Of a stretch of 17,844 nt of DNA, positions 1 through 8,056 are shown one piece after another. This DNA is from Bacteroidales bacterium (GTDB taxonomy: Bacteria > Bacteroidota > Bacteroidia > Bacteroidales > Rikenellaceae). The stretch spans positions 1-17,844 of the forward strand of contig CASPAC010000025.1 in the NCBI GenBank assembly GCA_949419965.1. The letters are read 5' to 3'. A program made the position numbers and the translations under genes. How positions within the stretch are numbered: position 1 is the stretch's first letter; every line of letters begins with the position of its first letter. The notes below the pieces were generated by a model. That model was not told the DNA's origin and did not search any database. It worked only from the letters and a program-made list of their open reading frames with translations.

Positions 1-1669
1 CGGTGGGGCCGACCGTAGCCTTGATGCGCTGGATGGGGATGCCGAAATACTTGAGCGTCTCCTCGATGCGCGACTTGTTCTCGTAGATCTCGGCGTCGCT
101 CACTTTCGAGTCGGAAACATAGTCTTCGAGCAGCGTCACGGGCGGCATGCGGTAATTGACCAGGTCCTTGAGAGGATCGTAGGCCTCGGTGGAGATGGCA
201 CGTATATCGACCAACTCCTTTTGCCGCTCCTCGACCGTCACGACCACGCCGCCGTCGGAATCCGGGGCTTCGGGCGCAGCCGGCCGCAGCGGCGACACGG
301 AACGCTCCGTCCGGACCGCCTGCAAGGGCTCGCCGGACCGCACAGACCGGCCGGATGACAAGGGCCGGTCGGCGGGCAGCGTGTGCACCGGCTGCTCGGA
401 TTGTGCGGCACGAGCCGCACGGGGCATGGTGACCAGATAAGGCTCGCCGGGATTGTGGGGCTCCTCAACGATGCGCGGCTCCTCCGCAGGCGGATTCTTG
501 GGCACCACGGTGATCTCGGTGAAAGGTCCGTCGACCACGGGCTGCGGCACAACGGGACGCTCCAGCTCGACCAGTCCGCTGCGTCCCATGACGATGCGTC
601 CCCGGTCGGAGAGGTCGAATTCGATGAACTCGCCGTCGGACGCGACCTCTACCGGGCCCTGCGGCTGCGGCTCGACGGGCGCTGCGGCTGCCGTCGGAAC
701 GATTTCGAGGAAAGGGTCCTCCTCGTCGGAAACGTATGCCGGGGCTGTCCGGCGGGGCGGAATGCGATAAGGTTCATCCTCCGAGCGGGAATGTACGGGC
801 GGAATGCGGCAAGGCTCCGCGGCCGGAGCGGACTCTTCGAAGACCGGCGCGGCAGGCTCCTGCGACTCGGGAACCCAGCTCTGCCCGGCACGGGGCATCC
901 ATGCCGGCTCGGCAGGGTCGGGCGCAGGCTCGGTGAAAGAATCGGCCAAAGAATCGGAAGCAGGATCGGCGGAAAGGTCGTCGGAAAGCTCCGGGCCGGT
1001 CCCGGCGGCACGCGGCGCGACCTTCTGCCGGAAGCTCTCGACGAACTTCTCGCCGCGGTCGACGACGACGCTGCCGGCCGAATTGACCGTATTGATGAAG
1101 TTGCGGTTGATGAAGACCCCCACGAGAATCCAGGCCGCGATCAACAGGATGACCGTACCGAAAGTGCCGATGCTGCCGCGCAGCAACTCGGCCATGCCGA
1201 TGCCGAAAGCCCCGCCCCACCCGGTCGAAGCGCAGAAGCTCCAACGGGTGCCGAAAGCGACGCCCAGGGTGAGCGAACCGAGGATCATGACCATGCAGAG
1301 GGCGAGAATCGAATGGTTGACCAGCAACGGCCGCTGGCGGATGATGCGCACACCCACCAACACGAGCATGACGGGCACGAGGATGCCGAAGACGCCGAGC
1401 GACGAATCGATGAGCCACCACCCCAGCCGGGCGCCGGCACCGCCGCCCCAGTTGCCGATCGTGTCGCCCAGGAGCCGGCGTTCCTCGGGCGACTTGCGCA
1501 GAACGCTCTGGTCGGCCTCCCAGCAGAAAAGCGACGAAAAGAGCGCGGCGGCGGCGAACAGACCGATGCAGAGCAGCAACAGACCGACGATCCAGCGGAC
1601 GCTGTCGCTGTTGCTGCGCTGGACGCGCTGTCGGGCACTGGATGAAGAAGCGTTGTTGCGGGTTGCCAT
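1..1669 (-). CDS. ftsK: DNA translocase FtsK, N-terminal part (3' end outside window)
   Basis: FtsK is a septum-anchored, ATP-driven DNA pump that clears and aligns the chromosome terminus during division. The reading frame stays open from an ATG at 1669 to the left edge, giving 556 codons; the family is usually about 800-900 residues in Bacteroidales, so the RecA-like motor and gamma domain lie outside. Seen here: four hydrophobic segments at roughly residues 26-48, 90-110, 119-140 and 166-187, then a long Pro/Glu/Ala-rich low-complexity linker (about 200-490), then the start of the conserved alpha domain (YDPLKDLVNYRMPP, followed by IEETLKYFGI). This order of membrane anchor, disordered linker and alpha domain is the FtsK pattern. 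The gene follows murI on the same strand after 174 bases, with a possible terminator and a -7-like element between them, so it may have its own promoter. The identification is strong; only the missing motor limits it. Confidence 0.94.
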   Translation of the reverse strand, partial: MATRNNASSSSARQRVQRSNSDSVRWIVGLLLLCIGLFAAAALFSSLFCWEADQSVLRKSPEERRLLGDTIGNWGGGAGARLGWWLIDSSLGVFGILVPVMLVLVGVRIIRQRPLLVNHSILALCMVMILGSLTLGVAFGTRWSFCASTGWGGAFGIGMAELLRGSIGTFGTVILLIAAWILVGVFINRNFINTVNSAGSVVVDRGEKFVESFRQKVAPRAAGTGPELSDDLSADPASDSLADSFTEPAPDPAEPAWMPRAGQSWVPESQEPAAPVFEESAPAAEPCRIPPVHSRSEDEPYRIPPRRTAPAYVSDEEDPFLEIVPTAAAAPVEPQPQGPVEVASDGEFIEFDLSDRGRIVMGRSGLVELERPVVPQPVVDGPFTEITVVPKNPPAEEPRIVEEPHNPGEPYLVTMPRAARAAQSEQPVHTLPADRPLSSGRSVRSGEPLQAVRTERSVSPLRPAAPEAPDSDGGVVVTVEERQKELVDIRAISTEAYDPLKDLVNYRMPPVTLLEDYVSDSKVSDAEIYENKSRIEETLKYFGIPIQRIKATVGPT

Positions 1670-1782
1670 CGGTTCAAGCGGATTTGGCGGTCGCAGGCTT
1701 CGGCGCACCGGCGATTCCGGAACGCTCGGGGGCTCCGGCGGTCACCGCACCGGCGGATGCGATCGCACTCGATTTTACCGAG

Positions 1783-1790
1783 CGAAGATA
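1783..1790 (-). promoter_or_regulatory. Candidate -7 element upstream of ftsK
   Basis: Read on the minus strand, this is TATCTTCG, one base from the Bacteroidota -7 consensus TAnnTTTG. It lies about 114 bases before the ftsK ATG. No convincing TTTG is seen 19-21 bases upstream, so this is a tentative call. Confidence 0.3.
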
Positions 1791-1792
1791 GC

Positions 1793-1828
1793 AAAAATTT
1801 TCGGATTTCCGGGCTTCGGGAACCCGAA
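1793..1828 (-). terminator. Possible intrinsic terminator after murI
   Basis: Just past the murI stop on the minus strand is TTCGGGTTCCCGAA (positions 1828-1815). It can pair as a 5-bp stem with a 4-base loop. A second small palindrome (CGGAAATCCG) and a run AAAATTTTT (1801-1793) follow. The stem is short and the T-run is set back from it, so this may be a weak terminator or none. Confidence 0.35.
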
Positions 1829-1843
1829 ATCTGCTGCGGAGAA

Positions 1844-2620
1844 TCAACCGAGCGAAGCCATCGCTTTCTGTTCCAGCCGCAAGCGGTAGGCCTCGTCGGC
1901 GAAGGTGAGAAAGGAGAGGTCGGTCCGGCGGCCGGGCTCGGCACGGAGGTCGAACCGGTCGAGCAGCTGCACGACGCGGCGGGCGACGGCGGGCGACGGG
2001 TCGATGATGGAGACATCGTGCCCGGCGACGACACGTTCGATGAGCGGCAGGAGGAAAGGATAGTGGGTGCACCCCAGGACGATCTGATCGGCACCGGCGC
2101 GCAACATGGGGGCGACGGCCCGGCGGACGCATGCTTCGGCCTCGGGCGTCGACTCGCGGTCGGACTCGACCAGCTCGACGAAGCCCATACCGGGCACGGC
2201 GACGACCTCGATGCCCTCGCCATAGCGGGCGGCGGTGCGGCGGAACAGATCGCCGTCGAGGCTGCGTTCGGTGGCCAACACCCCCACCACCCCGCTGCGG
2301 GTGGCGATGCAGGCGGGTTTCACGGCAGGCTCCATGCCGACGATGGGCATGGGTGCGTATTTCTCGCGCAACAAATCGATGGCGGCGGCCGTGGCAGTGT
2401 TGCATGCGACGACGATCATCTTGCAGCCCCGGTCGACGAGCGCGGCGACGGCCCTGTCGGCGAGCCGGGCGATCTCCTCCCTCGGGCGCGAACCATAGGG
2501 ACAATGCTTGCCGTCGCCGAGGTAGACGAGCGGCTCGCCGGGAAGCGCACGGTGCACCTCGCGCCAGACGGTCAGCCCGCCCAGCCCGGAGTCGTAGATG
2601 CCTATGGGAGAATTATTCAA
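1844..2620 (-). CDS. murI: Glutamate racemase
   Basis: MurI interconverts L- and D-glutamate in the cytoplasm, supplying D-Glu for peptidoglycan. The protein is 258 residues, normal for the family. Seen: the N-terminal IGIYDSGLGG motif with catalytic-site D10 and S11; VACNTATA with catalytic Cys73; LGCTHYP with the second catalytic Cys184 and His186; and the GDGKHCPYGSR substrate loop. The start is a TTG at 2620. An in-frame TAA lies eight codons upstream, and the next in-frame ATG comes only after the first catalytic motif, so TTG is the only workable start. A purine-rich intergenic repeat abuts it. The gene follows aroK after 133 bases and precedes ftsK. The family assignment is firm. Confidence 0.95.
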   Translation of the reverse strand: MNNSPIGIYDSGLGGLTVWREVHRALPGEPLVYLGDGKHCPYGSRPREEIARLADRAVAALVDRGCKMIVVACNTATAAAIDLLREKYAPMPIVGMEPAVKPACIATRSGVVGVLATERSLDGDLFRRTAARYGEGIEVVAVPGMGFVELVESDRESTPEAEACVRRAVAPMLRAGADQIVLGCTHYPFLLPLIERVVAGHDVSIIDPSPAVARRVVQLLDRFDLRAEPGRRTDLSFLTFADEAYRLRLEQKAMASLG

Positions 2621-2634
2621 GGTGAAAGGTGAAC
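2621..2634. repeat. Short purine-rich intergenic repeat before murI
   Basis: On the plus strand, GGTGAAAGGTGAAC sits directly upstream of the murI TTG start. It uses the same words (GTGAAAAG, GAAAGGTG) as the larger element at 8057-8134 between plsC and parE. It appears to be a fragment of one dispersed family; a genome-wide count would be needed to confirm this. Confidence 0.45.
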
Positions 2635-2660
2635 TTTGCGATTAAACGAGGGCAGAGACC

Positions 2661-2686
2661 GCTTGCGGGCTATGCCGAGTGCAAGC
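2661..2686. other. Inverted repeat in the aroK-murI gap
   Basis: GCTTGC (2661-2666) and GCAAGC (2681-2686) are perfect 6-bp arms around a 14-base loop, and the loop contains a GGC/GCC mini-stem. No T-run follows in either direction, so it does not look like an intrinsic terminator. The 133-base gap (2621-2753) otherwise has no gene and no clear promoter. The hairpin could be an RNA processing signal or part of a dispersed repeat. Confidence 0.35.
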
Positions 2687-2745
2687 AAAGTCAAGACCCA
2701 GCAGGGGTATTAAAGTTTTCGCACAAACCGAACCGATTCCGACAT

Positions 2746-2788
2746 TTCGTTTCTCACTTCTCAATTTTAATTTTACTCAATATATTTT
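2746..2788. repeat. AT-rich repeat-like tract overlapping the 3' end of aroK
   Basis: A tract built from TTCTCACTTCTCAATTTTAA-like words crosses the aroK stop codon. It encodes the last residues (KIKIEK) of shikimate kinase, in sharp base-composition contrast to the GC-rich body of the gene. It resembles the other purine/pyrimidine-biased junction repeats in this window (8057-8134, 2621-2634). Confidence 0.4.
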
Positions 2789-3281
2789 CCACCGCTTCGT
2801 CGTCGGAGAGACGGTCGCAATCGACGATGCAACGGGCGCGGGCGTAGAAAGGCTCGCGCTGAGCGATGTCGCGGGACATGAAACCGACCAGCTCGTCGTC
2901 GGACAAGCCGCGCAACCGGGGACGCTTCTGCCGCCCGTAGGGCGAGAGCCTGCGGGCGATCTGCCCGGCGGACCGCCGCAGGTAGACGGTGAAACCCGCG
3001 CTGTTCATCCGCTCCATGTTGTCGCTCCAGACGGGAAGTCCGCCGCCGGTGGCGACGATGAGTTCCTCATTACGGGCGATGACCTGCTCCAGGACCTCGC
3101 GTTCGAGCTGCCGGAACCGCTCCTCGCCCTCGTAGCGGAAAATGTCGGCCACGCTGGCGCCCTCGCGCTCCTCGACGGCCCGGTCGGTGTCGACGACCCC
3201 GATGCCGAGTCTTCGTCCGAGCTTGCGGGCGAAGGTGCTCTTGCCGCACCCCATGTAACCGACCAGAAAGAGCGGACGCAT
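2754..3281 (-). CDS. aroK: Shikimate kinase
   Basis: AroK phosphorylates shikimate at the 3-hydroxyl using ATP in the chorismate (aromatic amino acid) pathway; it is cytoplasmic. The protein is 175 residues, typical for the family. Seen: P-loop GYMGCGKST (residues 8-16), the Asp pair at 31 and 33 (VVDTDR) that contacts Mg2+ and shikimate, EERFRQLE with the shikimate-binding Arg56, the ATGGG motif at 77-81, and a Lid region KRPRLRG (about 119-125). The ATG at 3281 lies 11 bases after the parC stop, so the two genes are very probably co-transcribed. The C-terminal tail (SKIKIEK) and the TGA stop are encoded by an AT-rich repeat-like tract, so the exact tail is probably not conserved. The identification is firm. 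Confidence 0.95.
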   Translation of the reverse strand: MRPLFLVGYMGCGKSTFARKLGRRLGIGVVDTDRAVEEREGASVADIFRYEGEERFRQLEREVLEQVIARNEELIVATGGGLPVWSDNMERMNSAGFTVYLRRSAGQIARRLSPYGRQKRPRLRGLSDDELVGFMSRDIAQREPFYARARCIVDCDRLSDDEAVENILSKIKIEK

Positions 3282-3292
3282 GATGCTGCGGA

Positions 3293-6142
3293 TCAGAACA
3301 GGTCCAGCTGCTCGGGATCGGCCGGCTCCTCGGCCTCGCTGCCGGGCCTCTCGATCTCGAAAGGCACCTCGCCGGTGGCGGTCGGGACACGCACGCCGTC
3401 GGCGGCAGCGGAGCCGGCGGTATGTCCGGCAGCGGCCGCGCCGCCCTCCGAAGCAACGTCGCCGGTCTCGTCGAAAGCCTCCGAATCGGGGTCGGCCGGT
3501 TCGGGTTCGGGCGGCAGTTCGGGCTCGATGAAGCGCAAGGAAGCGACCTCGTAGGTAGTCAGGCGCTTGCCCTTGGCGCGATGGCTCTTGACACCGACGA
3601 ACTCGTCGACGTCGATCTCGTCGGCGGGACGCGATGCGTGGGCGCCCTTGTAAGCGATCTCCAGGCGGGCGCCGGCACGGTCGGTGATGCAGACGAAGTC
3701 GGCCTGTCCCTCCTCATCGAGGAAGAACTGCAACTTATCGGTGAGCTCGGCCGTGAAGCGCTTCATGTAGTAATAACCCTGCGAACGGTCGAAGTAGCAG
3801 ACGCTGTAGACGCGGCCGGACTCGAAGCGGTCGACGCGCACGGTCTCGTCGGGGAAGTGCTGCGCGAGGTCGTAGCCGGTAATGTAGTACTGGTTCTTCG
3901 AGGTCCAGACGATCAGCTTGTCGTCGCCCTTGAACTCGCCGAGCAACTTGCCGCGCCCGTCGGCATTGAGCCGCCGCACGTCCTCGTCGAACCAGACGCT
4001 CTGGCCGCCGAGCGTGGAGACGCCGCGCTCCTTCAAGACGATCTTGTGGATGCCGTAGCGCGAGAAGAGGTTGCCCTGGCTCTGGCGCCCCTTGATGGCG
4101 AGGGTCGAGAAATCGAGGTCGACGATCACCTTCTTGAGCCGCGGACGGGGCTTGAAGTAGACCTTCAGCACCTCGGCCTCGCCGTTGGGGTTGACCGACA
4201 TGTAGAGAATCTCGCTGCGCGGCGTCCCCTTGGTCATGTCGTACTCCTTGTCGCGCGTGACGGACTTGATGGCGCAGCGCTTCATCAGAATCGGACCGTT
4301 GCGGCCGTCGCGGTAGAGCACGTTGTAGATGGTCCGCTCGTCGTTGCGCTTGAAGACGCCGATGTAGTAGATGCCCTTGTCGAAGAACGCCTTGTCCGAC
4401 ACCTTGGTGATGACGTAGCGGCCGTCCTTGGTGAAGACGATGACGTCGTCGATGTCCGAGCAGTCGCAGACGAACTCGGCGTCCTTCATCGACTTGCCGA
4501 TGCCGAAGAAACCCTCGGCGCGGTCGACGTAGAGCTTGGCATTGGTGACGGCGACCTTGGTGGCCTCGATCGAATCGAACTCACGCAGCTCGGTGCGCCG
4601 CTCGCGCCCCTTGCCGTACTTCTCGCGGATGCGCGTATAGTAGGCCACGGCATAGGCCGTGAGGTGGTCCAGATCGTGTTTGGTCTGCGCGATCTGCTCC
4701 TCGATCTGCTTGATCTCGTTGTCGGCCTTCTCGGTATCGTAACGCGAGATGCGGATGAACTTGAGTTCGGTGAGGCGCTGCACGTCCTCCAGCGTGACCT
4801 CGCGGCGCAACGACTTCTTGAAAGGCGCCAACCCCTTGTCGACGGCGGTGTAGGCCTCCTCGCGGGTTTTGCACCCCTCGATGAGCTGGTAGAGCTTGTT
4901 CTCGATGAAGATGCGTTCGAGCGACGCGGCATGCCACGCCTCGTTCAGCTCGCCGAGTCGGATTTCGAGCTCGCGGCCCAACAACCACTTGGTATGGTCG
5001 GCCGAACGGCGCAGAATCTCTTTAACGCCGAGGAAATGGGGCTTCTCCTCCCAGATGACGCAGGCGTTGGGCGAGATGGAGACCTCGCAGTCGGTGAAGG
5101 CGTAGAGGGCGTCGATGGTCTTGTCCGACGACTCGTCGGGAGCGACCTGGATGACGATCTCGACCTTGTCGGCCGTGTTGTCGTCGACCTTGCGGATCTT
5201 GATCTTGCCCTTCTCGTTGGCCTTGATGATCGACTCCTTGATCGACTCGGTGGTGGTGGACCAGGGAATCTCCGTGATGGCGAGCGTACGCTTGTCGATC
5301 TTCGAAATCTTGGCCCGCACCTTCACGGCGCCGCCGCGCAGACCGTCGTTGTAACGGCTCACGTCGGCCATGCCGCCCGTGGGGAAATCGGGATAGAGCT
5401 GGAAGTCGCGCCCCTCGAGGTGGGCGATGCAGGCGTCGATGAGCTCCACGAAGTTGTGGGGCAGAATCTTCGACGCGAGACCGACGGCGATGCCGTCCGA
5501 ACCCTGGGCCAGGAGCAGCGGGAACTTGATGGGCAGCGTGACGGGCTCCTCGTTGCGGCCGTCGTAGGAACGCATCCACTCGGTGGTCTTCTTGTTGAAA
5601 ACCACGTCGAGGGCGAACTTCGACAGACGCGCCTCGATGTAACGGCCTGCGGCGGCCTCGTCGCCCGTGAGGATGTTGCCCCAGTTGCCCTGGCAGTCTA
5701 TCAGCAGCTCTTTCTGCCCCAACTGCACGAGGGCATCCTTGATGGAAGCGTCGCCGTGGGGATGGTACTGCATGGTCTGCCCGACGATGTTGGCCACCTT
5801 GTTGTAGCGGCCGTCGTCGACGGTCTTCATGGCGTGGAGAATACGCCGCTGCACGGGCTTCAGACCGTCCTCGACATGGGGCACGGCGCGTTCGAGGATG
5901 ACATACGATGCGTAATCGAGGAACCAGTTCTTGTACATGCCCGTGAGCTTGCGCACCCCGCCCTCCTCCTGCGTCAGACGGTCGTACTTGCCGCTCCTGG
6001 CCGGGGCGGCAGGCGCTTCGGCATCGTCCGCATCGGATGCGCCGGCGGGTGCTTCGGCAGCCCCGTCGCCGACGGTTCCGGACGCCGCGGGCTCCCCGTT
6101 GAACTCCTCTTCGGGATGGATTCTATCTTTATCTTGAGACAT
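3293..6142 (-). CDS. parC: DNA topoisomerase IV subunit A
   Basis: ParC is the DNA-cleaving subunit of topoisomerase IV (A2B2 with ParE), which decatenates daughter chromosomes. I take the ATG at 6142 as the start (949 residues); the TTG just before it is less likely. Seen: an acidic, Ala-rich N-terminal extension of about 50 residues, then KPVQRRILHAM (about 96-106), HPHGDASI (about 127-134), and AAAGRYIEARLS with catalytic Tyr168. A coiled-coil region (IKQIEEQIAQ) and a C-terminal beta-propeller-like part follow. The gyrase-specific QRRGGKG box is not seen, which favours topoisomerase IV over GyrA. The last 80 or so residues are acidic low-complexity sequence ending exactly in QLDLF, a match to the sliding-clamp-binding consensus. 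The gene follows parE after 31 bases and precedes aroK by 11. The call is firm; the tail function is inferred. Confidence 0.94.
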   Translation of the reverse strand: MSQDKDRIHPEEEFNGEPAASGTVGDGAAEAPAGASDADDAEAPAAPARSGKYDRLTQEEGGVRKLTGMYKNWFLDYASYVILERAVPHVEDGLKPVQRRILHAMKTVDDGRYNKVANIVGQTMQYHPHGDASIKDALVQLGQKELLIDCQGNWGNILTGDEAAAGRYIEARLSKFALDVVFNKKTTEWMRSYDGRNEEPVTLPIKFPLLLAQGSDGIAVGLASKILPHNFVELIDACIAHLEGRDFQLYPDFPTGGMADVSRYNDGLRGGAVKVRAKISKIDKRTLAITEIPWSTTTESIKESIIKANEKGKIKIRKVDDNTADKVEIVIQVAPDESSDKTIDALYAFTDCEVSISPNACVIWEEKPHFLGVKEILRRSADHTKWLLGRELEIRLGELNEAWHAASLERIFIENKLYQLIEGCKTREEAYTAVDKGLAPFKKSLRREVTLEDVQRLTELKFIRISRYDTEKADNEIKQIEEQIAQTKHDLDHLTAYAVAYYTRIREKYGKGRERRTELREFDSIEATKVAVTNAKLYVDRAEGFFGIGKSMKDAEFVCDCSDIDDVIVFTKDGRYVITKVSDKAFFDKGIYYIGVFKRNDERTIYNVLYRDGRNGPILMKRCAIKSVTRDKEYDMTKGTPRSEILYMSVNPNGEAEVLKVYFKPRPRLKKVIVDLDFSTLAIKGRQSQGNLFSRYGIHKIVLKERGVSTLGGQSVWFDEDVRRLNADGRGKLLGEFKGDDKLIVWTSKNQYYITGYDLAQHFPDETVRVDRFESGRVYSVCYFDRSQGYYYMKRFTAELTDKLQFFLDEEGQADFVCITDRAGARLEIAYKGAHASRPADEIDVDEFVGVKSHRAKGKRLTTYEVASLRFIEPELPPEPEPADPDSEAFDETGDVASEGGAAAAGHTAGSAAADGVRVPTATGEVPFEIERPGSEAEEPADPEQLDLF

Positions 6143-6176
6143 CAATTCTGGATTATGAATTGTGAATTATGAATTA
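6143..6176. repeat. AATTC/GAATT-type intergenic repeat between parE and parC
   Basis: The whole parE-parC gap is made of short AT-rich words (plus strand TTATGAATTGTGAATTATG and variants). The sequence begins at the parE TAA stop and ends at the parC start codon. The same words recur in the arms of the inverted-repeat element at 17122-17271. It replaces any recognisable ribosome-binding site for parC. Confidence 0.6.
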
Positions 6177-8051
6177 CGAAAGAGCCAGGTCCTGCTCCAC
6201 GAGGTCTTCCTCGATGCGCAGGTTGTCGATGATGAAGCCCTGCCGCTCGAAGGTGTTCTTGCCCATGTAGAACTCCAGCAGGTCGTGGATGGGGTCGTCC
6301 TTGGTGATGCGCACCCGGTCGAGCCGCATCCCCTCGCCGATGAATTCGCGGAACTCGTCGGGCGAAATCTCGCCCAGACCTTTGAAGCGCGTGATTTCGG
6401 CGTTGGCGCCGCACTGCTTGAGCGCCTTGAACCGCTCCTCCTCCGAATAACAATAATGGGTCTCCTTCTTGTTACGGACGCGGAACAGCGGGGTCTGCAA
6501 GATATAGAGGTGGCCGCGGCGGATGACGTCGGGGAAGAACTGGAGGAAGAACGTGGTAATGAGCAACCGGATGTGCATGCCGTCGACATCGGCATCGGTG
6601 GCGATGACGACCTTTTCGTAACGCAGGTTGTCGATCTCCTCCTCGATGTTGAGCGCCGCCTGCAAGAGGTTGAATTCCTCGTTTTCGTAGACCACCTTCT
6701 TGGTGAGCCCGAAGCAGTTGAGCGGCTTGCCGCGCAACGAGAAAACGGCCTGCGTACGCACGTCGCGCGACTTGGTGATGGAACCCGACGCCGAATTGCC
6801 CTCGGTGATGAAAATCATCGACCGCTCGGCCAACTCGCTCTTGTCGGTGCGGTGAATCTTGCAGTCGCGCAGCTTGCGGTTGTTGAGCGACACCTTTTTG
6901 GCCGTCTCGCGGGCTTTTTTCTGGATGCCCGAAATGGCCTTGCGCTCCTTCTCGTTCTCGACGATCTTCTTCTGGAGAATCTGCGCCGTCTCGGGGTGCT
7001 TGTGGAGGTAGTCGTCGAGGTGTTTGGTGAGGAAATCCATCACGAAGTTGCGCATCGAGACGCCGGGCTCCACCTCCTTCGAACCGAGCTTGATCTTGGT
7101 CTGCGACTCGAAGACAGGATCGGAGACCTTGACCGAGATGGCGGCGATGATGGAGGTGCGGATGTCCGACGGGTCGTAGTCCTTGCGGTAGAACTCCTTG
7201 ACGGTCTTGGCGATGGCCTCGCGGAACGCGGCCTGGTGGGTGCCGCCCTGCGAGGTATACTGACCGTTGACGAACGAATAGTAGTTCTCGCCGTAGCCGG
7301 TGCCGTGGGTGATGGCGATCTCGATGTCGTCGCCCGAGAGGTGGACGGGAGCGTAGAGGGGCTCTTCGGTCATGTTCTCGTTCAGAAGATCGAGCAGACC
7401 GTTTTTCGAGACGTAGCTGCTGCCGTTGAAATTGAACGTCAGGCCGAGGTTGAGATAGGTGTAGTTCTTCACCATCTGCTCGACGTACTCGAGATTGTAG
7501 TCGTAGGCGCCGAACACCTCCTCGTCGACCCGGAAGCGGATGTAGGTGCCGTTCTTCTCGTCGACGCCCGAATCCCACGTGTCGCTCTGCTCGAGTCCCT
7601 TGGCGAAAGTGACGGTGCGGGCCTCGCCGTCGCGCACGGAGCGGGCCGTGAACTCGCTGGAAAGCATGTTGACGGCCTTGACGCCGACACCGTTGAGACC
7701 CACGGTCTTCTTGAAGGCCGAACCGCCGTACTTGCCGCCGGTATTCATCTCCGACACGGCCGCGGCGAGCGACTTGAGGGGGATGCCGCGCCCGTAGTCG
7801 CGGACCGTGACGACGCGGTCCTCGACGGTGATGTCGACCTGGTGGCCGGCCCCCATGATGAACTCGTCGATGGAGTTGTCGACGACCTCCTTGATGAGGA
7901 CGTAGATGCCGTCGTCGGCCTGCGAACCGTCGCCCAGCTTGCCGATGTACATGCCCGGGCGCAGGCGGATGTGCTCGCGCGGCGAAAGGGTCACGATGGC
8001 GTCGTCGCCGTAGTTGTCGGAAGGAGTCGTATTATTAAGTAAATCTGCCAT
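6174..8051 (-). CDS. parE: DNA topoisomerase IV subunit B
   Basis: ParE is the ATPase subunit of topoisomerase IV; ATP binding closes the N-gate to drive strand passage. The protein is 625 residues, ATG at 8051. Seen: the GHKL ATP site with [11 protein letters not shown] (E55, N59), RDYGRGIP (D85, G87, G89), TGGKYGG (about 104-110) and GLNGVG (118-123); the transducer with conserved QTKIKLGS (about 317-324); and TOPRIM with [10 protein letters not shown] (E417) and [12 protein letters not shown] (D486, D488), followed by RFKGLGEI. The usual EGDSA reads EGNSA here; the changed residue is not one of the known metal ligands. The length is that of a short ParE lacking the insertion found in E. 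coli GyrB. It sits just upstream of parC in one operon. The stop codon falls in the AT-rich junction repeat. Confidence 0.95.
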   Translation of the reverse strand: MADLLNNTTPSDNYGDDAIVTLSPREHIRLRPGMYIGKLGDGSQADDGIYVLIKEVVDNSIDEFIMGAGHQVDITVEDRVVTVRDYGRGIPLKSLAAAVSEMNTGGKYGGSAFKKTVGLNGVGVKAVNMLSSEFTARSVRDGEARTVTFAKGLEQSDTWDSGVDEKNGTYIRFRVDEEVFGAYDYNLEYVEQMVKNYTYLNLGLTFNFNGSSYVSKNGLLDLLNENMTEEPLYAPVHLSGDDIEIAITHGTGYGENYYSFVNGQYTSQGGTHQAAFREAIAKTVKEFYRKDYDPSDIRTSIIAAISVKVSDPVFESQTKIKLGSKEVEPGVSMRNFVMDFLTKHLDDYLHKHPETAQILQKKIVENEKERKAISGIQKKARETAKKVSLNNRKLRDCKIHRTDKSELAERSMIFITEGNSASGSITKSRDVRTQAVFSLRGKPLNCFGLTKKVVYENEEFNLLQAALNIEEEIDNLRYEKVVIATDADVDGMHIRLLITTFFLQFFPDVIRRGHLYILQTPLFRVRNKKETHYCYSEEERFKALKQCGANAEITRFKGLGEISPDEFREFIGEGMRLDRVRITKDDPIHDLLEFYMGKNTFERQGFIIDNLRIEEDLVEQDLALS

Positions 8052-8056
8052 TTATA

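Noticed and set aside
383..1889. Plus-strand frames at 383-1645 and 804-1889
   Set aside because: Antisense to ftsK, whose minus-strand frame shows membrane helices, linker and alpha domain.
6143..6145. TTG start for parC one codon before the ATG
   Set aside because: The ATG at 6142 is adjacent and preferred; the TTG lies in the repeat.
3422..6172. 916-residue open frame on the plus strand across parC
   Set aside because: It is antisense to a clear topoisomerase gene. High GC at third positions keeps the opposite frame open, and the product is Leu/Val/Asp-rich with no domain.
6162..8042. 626-residue open frame on the plus strand across parE
   Set aside because: Antisense shadow of parE; no recognisable motif or ribosome-binding context.
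3293..8051. DNA gyrase instead of topoisomerase IV
   Set aside because: The A subunit lacks the QRRGGKG gyrase box, and the B subunit has the short ParE form; adjacency of the two genes alone would not decide it.
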